Assembly: GCA_021014325.1 (NCBI GenBank)
Contig: CM037473.1
Coordinates: 21,442,822-21,506,821, forward strand
DNA: 64,000 bases
Origin: Plazaster borealis
Lineage: Eukaryota; Echinodermata; Asteroidea; Forcipulatida; Labidiasteridae
Direction of reading: 5' to 3'
Shown in pieces: positions 55,956-64,000 of this stretch (its first letter is position 1; the number at the start of each line of letters is the position of its first letter). Made by a program: the position numbers and the translations under genes. Below the pieces are notes generated by a model. The model was not told where the DNA came from. It searched no databases and was given only the letters and a program-made list of their open reading frames with translations.

Positions 55956-56384
55956 ATCAGAACCCTCCCCCTAGGCCCCACTATGAGATCAAAGAAAAAA
56001 ATAACCCATGAATATCAATAAGTACTCTAAATAAATCATGTCAGAAATAATGCTCTTATTCAAATCAGTTTATGAAATGTATAACTGTCATAATATTAAT
56101 GGAAGGGAACACACATGTGATTGAAACTTCCAGTATTTCCTGTTTGTGAGTGCTGCGGTTTGGCAGTGCATGGTCACAAAGGCAACATGTTCTAACGCAG
56201 ACCATCAGCTCCGTAATGCATAAATGAACTTGTATACATTGATATGAATCGGTAACGTAAACAGCCCCTCAAATAAGTTCTTCCCCCCAACACAAATGAA
56301 AATGTCTAGTTTAAAACACGACTGCTTGCACTGTCTATTGGCCGTGCGTTTAAGAGTGATAACCCAACGTGGGACTTTGCCGAG

Positions 56385-56640
56385 TATCAACGTAGTAGAA
56401 GCATCGAACTCAAGCTCTGGTGTTTCTGATCAGCAGAGTGTGGTTTCAAGACCCGGTCTTGACACTTGTGTCCTTATGCAAGACACTTAACCATTATTGC
56501 TTCGTCCTTCGGATGAGACGTGTTTTTGTTATAAAAAACTATCAAGGCACGTAAAAGACCCCAGTACACACTTATCGCTAAGAGAATGGATTCGCCCTGG
56601 TGTGTTTGGCAGTGTGTTTATATCTTCAATCTTGATTTGA
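56385..56640 (+). mobile_element. tRNA-derived SINE S1, diverged partial copy
   Basis: CTCAAGCTCTGGTGTTTCTG, the degenerated B box (GTGTGGTTTCAAGACCC) and GCAAGACACTTAACCATTAT are shared. The 3' half is rearranged with an insertion near GTTATAAAAAACT. Confidence 0.55.
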
Positions 56641-57564
56641 AGGCTGCACTCAAAAAGGAAGAAGAAAAAACCAACTGTTGATGCATCGACTCAAACGCCA
56701 ACCATCAACCATAGGATAATCTGTTTGATATGATTAATGCATTTTATTTCCAACTATGTTTACCTGTAATGCCTTTGTACAACACTCGATATGCTATGTA
56801 AATACATATTGCACAATACAGCATCTACTTTAATATCATTATTGGGAAGGGGTATAGTTTGAATATGCTTCTTCAGATAATAAGTATAAACCCAATAGAA
56901 ATGAGGAACCTACTTCTGCCTTATTCACGAGGTAGCCATCTTAGGTCTTACTCCCTGTAAACAACGGTTTTGTAAGCATGCAGTATTCATCATGGTAGCC
57001 AGACTATTTCAGTCAGATTTTAGGGGCATACTATGCTTTCAAATGTTTTTATTCTTTGTCAGAAACAACATGGTGTTGTTTAACTCTCAAATTTGTGGTC
57101 TTTTTCACTGACATAATAATTATGCAATGTGTCGGTTACAAAAGTTTTTAAAATTTTGATATGACTGCCTCACTTTCAAATCAACCATGGCAGCCTCACT
57201 TTCAAATCAACCGTGGCAGCTCACTTTCAAAATATGAATAAGGCCAATAGGCATCCACCCACTATAACTGGTTCCCTGCTAAGCTAATAAGTTTTATATG
57301 AAATAGTTGGGGCCATAAGAGTAACGTTCAAATAACCCTTTTAGAGGCTATAATAACAGCTGCAAGTTGCTTGTACCAAAATTCCCATAGCGGCTGCTAA
57401 CTTCTGGAAGATTTTACCTTATTCTATTAAAACATAGATCATGTCCTGAATTCATACTTCCCAATGTTTCCCTTGGTCTAAAAAGAAATAAAACAAGTTC
57501 TATTCACAATAATTTTCCCAGACATTCTTACTGAAAATTGTGTTAAAAAATAAATAATAAGAAC

Positions 57565-58275
57565 AGAGCCATGTCAAACGAGGCAATTTACAGGCAACCA
57601 GTTTCATGCAATATCAAAGATGAAAGCAATTTGCAGTTCAGTTTTCCCATAAAACTGTTGGCGATAGTGCAAGATACTGTTAGAATAATGTCTCTTGTGG
57701 TATTGAAGTTTTCCGTCTAGCATGATGTGAAGATACATGTAGTTGCCTGTAACAATTGCCTCGTGCGACAAGCCATGTCCGGGCATATTGGAGATCAAAT
57801 GATGATACAGAAATGAATATTCTCTAAAGGTCGTGTCACACGAGGCAATTTACAGGCAACCAGTTTCATGCAATCTCAAAGATGAAACAAATTTGCAGTT
57901 CAGTTTTCACATACAACTTTTGGTGATAGTGAGATACTGTTGGAACAATGTCTCTTGTGGTATTGAAGTGTTCCTTTATCATGATGTGAAGTTAGTTACC
58001 TGTAACAATTGCCTCGTGCAACCAGCCATGTCTTGGCATATTGGAGATCATATGATGATACAGAAATGAATGGTCTCTAACATTGTCTAAAGGCCGTGTC
58101 ACACGAGGCAACCAATTCTAGGCAATCTCTAAGCAGGAAATTCATTCACATTTCAGTTTTCTAATTTTTTTCTTTGGGATGGTGAGTTTCAGCAAGAATG
58201 TCTCTTGTGCTGCCGAAGTGTTCCTTGTGCACGCAGTGCAGTTGGTTGCCTCAAAGTTGCCTGAAAAAGATGTCC
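57565..58275. repeat. Triplicated 260-bp foldback unit
   Basis: Units at about 57,565-57,825, 57,830-58,080 and 58,090-58,275 share GAGGCAA near one end, AATGTCTCTTGTGGTATTGAAG in the middle and TTGCCTCGTG near the other. The GAGGCAAT/ATTGCCTC ends pair as inverted repeats. The first two units are very similar and the third is diverged and shorter. Confidence 0.8.
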
Positions 58276-58359
58276 TGTGTGACATGGTCTTAAAGGATAT
58301 ATATTTCAAGTGTTGTTGGTAACTTTTCTTTTGATAAGAATAACTGTTCAGTGATTGGC

Positions 58360-58660
58360 TGTTTTTAAATTAGCGGCTATGGCTGGATCATGTTACAATA
58401 CATTGGAGCATAAGCTGCCCTCAGCAACAAATGTAGCCGCCAATTCAGACAAAGCCAAAGTTACCCCTTGTACAGCCATCTTGTTTTTAATCCAGGTACA
58501 TCAATGTAACCTAAGGTCGTATCCAAATTGGCAGCTACAGCTACGGCTACAGCTGTTGCTAAGGGTGTTGCTAAGGACGTCCTATACTTCAATGCATGAT
58601 GACACGGAAATCTAGCCGTAGCCATAGCTGTAGCCGCCATTTGGGACACTACCTAAATGA
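58360..58660. repeat. Two foldback relatives of the GCCGCCATTT type, adjacent
   Basis: The right half (58,510-58,650) has ATTGGCAGCTACAGCTACGG and ATAGCTGTAGCCGCCATTTG as inverted ends around TAAGGACGTCCTATACTTCA. The left half (58,365-58,450) is a shorter, older copy with AAATGTAGCCGCCAATTC. Confidence 0.6.
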
Positions 58661-58844
58661 GGCTTGAATGGTAAAATAGTCTGGTACTCTTCATCATATA
58701 ATAGACATTGTATTCATTACAATTATTGAATACAGGGGACAACAGGAAACTTAGCAGAGTAGAAAACAATTACTAGATTTAAGCATGGGACAGCAAGGAA
58801 CAATTTTAAACCCATTTTGGTGGAAAACAATATTTGTTGTGATA

Positions 58845-59160
58845 TAAGCAAATGTTTGCGGTCAGCAGAGCCAAACTATATCATGGCTCTGCTTACTGCG
58901 AAATTCTGTGCTTATGCTCATTATTTTCCGATTACAGGTTAAGCGCTGAATTTCTGTTATAGCTGTGTAAGCAAAGAATGCTTACAAACGTGTGAAGTAC
59001 ATACATGTGTGAAGTACATATATGCACAAGCAAAATTTCCTTACTAACCTGTGAAATATGCTTACACTAAGCGTGGAGTTGTCTACTTCCATAAGCGCTG
59101 ATTTTTCGCATAATTATGGACAGTAAGCAGAGCCATGAAATTTGGCCGAGACAACCATTA
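58845..59160. repeat. Foldback element, diverged GGTCAGCAGAGCC type
   Basis: CAGAGCCAAACTATATCATG at the left and GCAGAGCCATGAAATTTGGC at the right are related to the AATTTCATAGAGC ends. GCTTACTGCGAAATTCTGTG and CATAAGCGCTGATTTTTCGC fill the interior. Confidence 0.45.
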
Positions 59161-59669
59161 CTCAAAGCATAAAACCTGTCTACATTGCTTTATATGTTTC
59201 ATTTTATGGGTAGATCTTAATAGTACAATAAAACATTACAAATCCACACATTTTTGTTTAAAGGGTGTAAATATTTCAGGAACAGAGGCTAACTGATTAG
59301 GGATTCATCTTACATCATGTGACAACCAGTGGCCAATAGGAGACACTCGGTGACAGCAGACTTACCAGGCAATTAAATTGTTCTTTGAAATTTGTGCATC
59401 AGAAATACGTAAACAATAAACTGTTTGCAAATTAGATTCGAATGAGGTCCGGTACATTGACTTTCGGTCACGAGTGAATGCAATTTATATTCCTTAAGAC
59501 TTCATCCAATGTTGCTAATATCCTTTTCGAAATAACGGTTTAGACTTGGGCTCAGGTTTGGTCTCTGGCTTGGGCTCCGTCTGCCTGCTTTTCAAAAGCT
59601 TTGTAAGGAAAGCGCGCATTTTCTAAATAACTGCAAAGCCCAAGCCGTAGTTTTGAAAATGGCCTATGT

Positions 59670-59995
59670 TGCATGTGGGTTTGAATCTCGGTCATGACAC
59701 TTGTGCCCTTGAGCAAGGCACTAAACCATAATTGCTTCGTAAAAAGGTGGGAAGGTATCAGTTCATTCTGCTCTACCAGCCAGGCTCCTAGTAGATGATA
59801 CCCATGCCTACATCCTTACGGACTGTGAAGGGGTTAACCCTGTTTCAGCCCCAGGAGTAGGTGGCAACTTGCCCCTGGTGGCAGTTGATTTGGGTCGACA
59901 GCCCAAATCAGTTCAGTGTAGCCCTCACCATGAAGTGGCCGTCCGGCCTTGGGATGTAAGGCGATATCTCATAAAATGGTCAGGGACAAGCCTTT
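59670..59995 (+). mobile_element. SINE S1 head with a second body type, copy 2
   Basis: GTGGGTTTGAATCTCGGTCA is the B box and CTTGAGCAAGGCACTAAACC the linker. AGCCAGGCTCCTAGTAGATG through GCGATATCTCATAAAA is the body. It matches the 41.0-kb copy over roughly 220 bp. Confidence 0.65.
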
Positions 59996-60842
59996 TTTAA
60001 GTAACATAGGCATGATAGGAGCAATTCTCAATGAAATGTACGACACAAAGATACCATTCTTTGCTGATCTGGAGGTTGCAAGGCAAAAGCTTGTCCTGAG
60101 CTACATGTATGTAACATAAGATCATAGCAACACTGGATTTAGTCTGAGGAATTCAAATTGAACATTCACTTGTGACCCAACAAGGCAGTGTACCAGAAAT
60201 CGTTCAAATTGAAATCGCAAATGGTAAATTCACCTGGTAAACCTGCTGCTACTTAGCATTCCAAAGTCTCTCATTGCTTAGCAGGGAGATGTTACCAGCC
60301 AAATAAAAGTGCTAGTGCTACATTGTGTAATACCGTTTTGACTGGTTAAATGTAAAATTTTGCTTCCCAAGTCATTTTGTTAAGTAATTTTATCTGCTTA
60401 GCATTTTTAAGAGACAAGCCCTTTTGTGATTACCTAGATTGTATCACATCATTTCTAAATAGATGTAATAATTGCATGAGGGATAAAGAATATTTTAGGT
60501 TTTAGCTCTTTCACAATGTGTAACAATTTTAATACCGCATGTATTTTCTACATGAAGAATAAATCATTTTGACAATGCTTTGTAACGACACCAAAAATGA
60601 GAATTTAACTTAAACATGTACATGTAATATATAAATTCTTGGCTGGTATGATCTTTTTAATTTGGATAAATGTTATTTATCTCTTTAGCAATACATAATT
60701 AAATAATATATCTTTAAGGTACAATGTATTTACAATATATTATGGCTGTTGAGGTCAATGTCATGCTGACTGCAGTTAAAAATGGCTGTTTTTGACAGTG
60801 AGCTGTTATTTGCATTCAAGAATTTATACTCCTCTCCGACCC

Positions 60843-61283
60843 TTAAAGGTAGGGTCGTAGATTGGCAGCTACTCCAAAAACTAATAACCATAAAAACCTA
60901 CTTGGCTAGAAGAACTGAAGCTGCTGATAATATAAACTATTTTGAGAAAGGATTCCCTTCGAAGTTATATGGTTTGAAAAAAATTTCACCCAAAACATTT
61001 GAATCTGAACATGAATCGTTTCGCAGATTTCTGAGGGTTGGTGTCCCCATTCACGAATGCTGCAGCCAGAGATGCAGTGGGTACCCACTGTCACTTCGCT
61101 AAATGTGATGGATTGGACATTCGTGTGAAAATACCGTGATAGTTTCTTGCTGTTTTCTCAGCAAATAGACACTGTATTCAGCTGAAACTTTCACATGCGA
61201 CTTTTATTGTATCTTTCTTTATAATTTTGCCTATAAATTAGCATTACGTTGACAAAAAACCCAATCTATGACCCTACCTTTAA
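60843..61283. mobile_element. TTAA-flanked MITE, family C
   Basis: TTAAAGGTAGGGTCGTAGAT and ATCTATGACCCTACCTTTAA form the ends. The interior contains AATAACCATAAAAACCTACTTGG and TTTTGAGAAAGGATTCCC, recognisably related to families A and B. It is a third relative with distinct termini. Confidence 0.75.
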
Positions 61284-63054
61284 AGAGTATAAGTTATACT
61301 GTATCTATATCACAACAAAAAGTGATGGAAAGCCAGGGGCAACATTTCCTAAAACAATCTCAAAGTTCACTTTCATGGTTCTGCTTACCATGGAAATCTG
61401 TGCTTCCTACCCCTTACAGCCCACGGTATCATGTGCTTTACATGGGGCTGCAAGCTGGTGCGTAAACAGCGCAATGAAATTGGATAATTTTTTACCCCAC
61501 TTTTACAAGGACACCAACTATTGGAAAATGAGTGCATCACAAAACTGGCTTTGACTTTGCAGCTCTTCTTTAACCCTAAAGACCATGTAACCTTTGTTTA
61601 CAAAACAAGTGTCCTTTTACATTCCAGGGCATTTCATGGCAGGCGAGATACTGCACTGATGGGAAACCTTACATTTTGTGTCATAATTTCCACATAAATT
61701 CAAGAGTTATAAAAATAACAGCTGAACAAGTTTTGAGATGTGCCTCCTTTCTTCATATCAAACAAGTCAGACAGTGTAATCTCTATAAAATGTAAGATTT
61801 AACTTTGTCTTCCAGGGAGCTGTGTACAAATCGTGCCTGCAGGAACTCCAGGCTCTGTGGCTCTTTTGGTGATGTCACAGGTTACATGGGCTATAGGTGC
61901 AACAAAATCCAAGACAGAAAGATACACACCCTACTTGAAGACATTTAACCCAATCTGCTCAAGCATCCGTTTCTCTGAGTCTCTCCGATGAGGCAAGAAA
62001 ACTGATTACATTTGTCAGATCTTACTGTGTTCAGCATGGCTACAGTTTCAGATGAATGAATGGTGTGCCTTTATTCTTGTAGGAGATAAAAGTTTGTGAT
62101 TCTGTTGTCCTTGTTGATGGGGACCAACAACTTCTGTGCACACTGCTTTAACTGTTTCTGTCTGCCTTCTTCAGTAGATACAAATTTCTTGTAAACTTTG
62201 CTCACAGCAACAATTTTTCTTGTCTGTTTTTCACTTAAGTGGGTTCACTTGACCCAGGTCACAAAGCCGGCCATTTTGTATTTTTACCTTACTTACAACC
62301 CCAGGCCTGCAGAGTAGGGCTGGTTGCAACAACAGTCTGGCCCCCGTCTCAGTGTGATTCCATACTGGCCTGATGAAGGTCTAGTGGCTAGACCTTCTGA
62401 TGAATATTCATGATGGGGTTATCATTGTTAAGCTTGTTTCATTAATGAAAGATCTTCATTTACTGAAAGTCATAAGCGAGTTTAACATCGATCTACAGTT
62501 GAGACAAAAAGTATGACAATGTTCACGTCTTTGATGAAGTTCATACTCTGCTCCAATGTTGTGAGCACCTCTAAAGGTTTTACATCAGTTTTTTTGTAAT
62601 AAGTTGACCGATTCCAATCCACAAGTGACAAACTGTAGCTGCACTTGTGCAGTGTCATATCGTGTTCCAGTTGTCTACATTTTGTTATAGGCTTGAAAGT
62701 CAGGTGTATTGTTTTCAAAACCCCAAAGATTGAATTTCAGACGTAGCTGGTTCGAATCCTCACTTGACACACTTCACCCATCTGTGTTTTAACAACTGAG
62801 CTGTTCCACACTCCACAGAAAGATATCATGGCATTTACAAAGTGCCTTATGCCTTAGGGGGTTACATACAGTACATGTTGTCAACATTGTCAGCATAAAT
62901 ATGAATCAGGTTCAAGTCCCTACATGGCGCACTAAAACACAGATAGTAGTATTTGGAGGAATTATCAATTTCGCTGTTCCAATCCACACTATGGTGGTGC
63001 ACTTCGCAATATCCTGTTCACATCCAAGATAAAACACACAATGTTCGACGCCTG
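61284..63054. other. Region downstream of the right-edge gene (its 3' UTR and flank)
   Basis: Apart from the repeat at 61,815-61,905 it shows no gene. A TTTATT at 62,070-62,075 gives AATAAA on the minus strand. GGTTCGAATCCTCACTTGAC at about 62,750 is a B-box-like word, a possible SINE remnant. Confidence 0.35.
61815..61905 (+). repeat. Repeat shared with 11.0 kb
   Basis: This is the partner of the 11.0-kb block, on the opposite strand. The match stops near TCTTTTGG and a GTCACAGGTTACATGGGC extension is only weakly related. Confidence 0.4.
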
Positions 63055-64000
63055 TCAGTCCTGCTTGAAGAACTTCTGGATGACTTCCTCTGTTGTCATG
63101 TCACTCCTGTAGTTAGCGAGGTAGTCCACGATGTTCACCGGACTCGATGAGCCCTCTCGAAGGAAGTTCCATCGATTGAGTATTTCATTGTAATGGTTCA
63201 TCTTATCAAAGTTGTTGGTGTTAATGTACAGGCGGATCAGGCCGCGATAGTCATACTCTAATCCACTATAGCCAGGTCCAAAAAGCTTCTTTCCTGTTGG
63301 TTGTGAAAATAACCAATCAGTTTCAAATCCAAAATATGGTATAATTTATCAGTTGGCAGTGCAGGGCCCAATTTCATAGAGCTGCTAAGCACAACAATTT
63401 GCTTAGCATAAAATGTCTTCCTTGATAAAAAACAGGATTACATGTACCAACCAAATTTCCACGTGATTTTCAGGATAAGCATACATCAGCTGAATACCAG
63501 TAACAAGCAATATGCAACACATGGAAATTAGGTTGGTAATCCTGTTTTTATCAAGGAAGAAATTTCATGCTAAGCAAATTGTTGTGCTTAGCAGCTCTAT
63601 GAAATTGGGCCAAGGTTGGCTCAGTGGTAGACTGGTCCCCTGTCTTTTATCCGCAAGGATAAAGACAGGCACTGGTCTTACTGGCCCAATGATTTCATTG
63701 GATACAATGATTTCATTGGATAAACGTGCAGTGACGTAAGCTTTCCCTATCTGTGTTATGATTGGTCCGAGGTGATGTAATTTGTCAGCTTGCACTTTCG
63801 ATCGTCTGCAAGCAGTGTGCATAATGCTTAGCAAAGAAAAAATTTGCTTAGCTGAAACAGGTTACCAGCCAAAATATCATGTTCTTTGCGACTGGTTCCC
63901 TGCTAATTTTTGCTAAGCGCCATTTTCTGCTTAACAGCTTTGTGAAGTTGGGCCATGGTGCTGATATAGAGTAGAATACTTACCTATATCTATTGATCTC
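63055..64000 (-). CDS. Unrecognised gene, last exon plus 17 bases of the preceding exon
   Basis: The terminal exon 63293-63055 starts after CAACCAACAG and ends in TGA at 63057-63055. The preceding exon ends at 63984 with the strong donor GTAAGTATT and continues past the right edge (RSIDI). Joined in phase 1 they read RSIDIGKKLFGPGYSGLEYD, then RGLIRLYINTNNFDKMNHYN, and end VIQKFFKQD. Codon quality, both splice sites and the stop argue for a real gene. The peptide looks helical, possibly a TPR/PPR-like repeat end, but I do not recognise the family and give no function. The TTTATT at 62070-62075 reads AATAAA on this strand and is a possible poly(A) signal about 1 kb downstream. Confidence 0.72.
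63362..63614. repeat. Large palindromic foldback, GGGCCCAATTTCATAGAGC type
   Basis: Arms of about 90 bp: GGGCCCAATTTCATAGAGCT to AGGATTACATGTACCAACC at the left, and TTGGTAATCCTGTTTTTATC to CTATGAAATTGGGCC at the right. The loop holds CATACATCAGCTGAATACC. It is in the intron of the unrecognised gene at the right edge. A degenerate relative follows at 63,820-63,955. Confidence 0.7.

Overview
The window is nuclear DNA from an animal with interrupted genes, A+T-rich introns and a dense load of short non-autonomous transposons. The GT-AG introns, the protein families and the many tRNA-derived SINEs and TTAA-flanked MITEs suggest a marine deuterostome invertebrate. An echinoderm is my best guess, but that is an inference and not a database result.

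Three protein-coding genes can be supported. (1) On the minus strand, from about 13.2 kb to beyond the left edge, eight coding exons join in phase into at least 833 codons of a large adaptor-like protein. It ends, within this window, in the first half of an SH2 domain. It has ITIM-like tyrosines near the N-terminus, two YxNV (Grb2-type) tyrosines in the middle, two PxxxPR motifs and a His/Lys/Arg/Glu-rich stretch. (2) On the plus strand, 32,958-50,996, twelve exons give a complete 604-residue FBXO21 orthologue. It has an F-box, a SirB1/transglutaminase-like domain and a C-terminal YccV/HspQ-type (hemimethylated-DNA-binding-like) domain. (3) On the minus strand at the right edge are the last complete exon (78 codons and a stop) and 17 bases of the preceding exon of an unrecognised gene.

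The rest is intron and intergenic DNA packed with repeats. There are at least fifteen TTAA-flanked, piggyBac-type MITE copies in three related families. Three tRNA-derived SINE families are present, one of them in two body types. Foldback elements share the end GGGCCCAATTTCATAGAGC. A hAT-like MITE has GGGCCTGGAATT ends, and two degenerate LINE 3' ends are present. Other features are minisatellites of 22, 26 and 15 bp, a 260-bp triplicated foldback, a short interstitial telomeric tract inside an inverted repeat, and tRNA-like modules inside palindromic elements. Several elements are nested, so relative insertion order can be read directly.

The first gene probably acts in tyrosine-kinase signalling and FBXO21 in SCF ubiquitin ligation. 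Nothing in the sequence links the two functionally. No prokaryotic operon, CRISPR array, plasmid or viral genome is seen.
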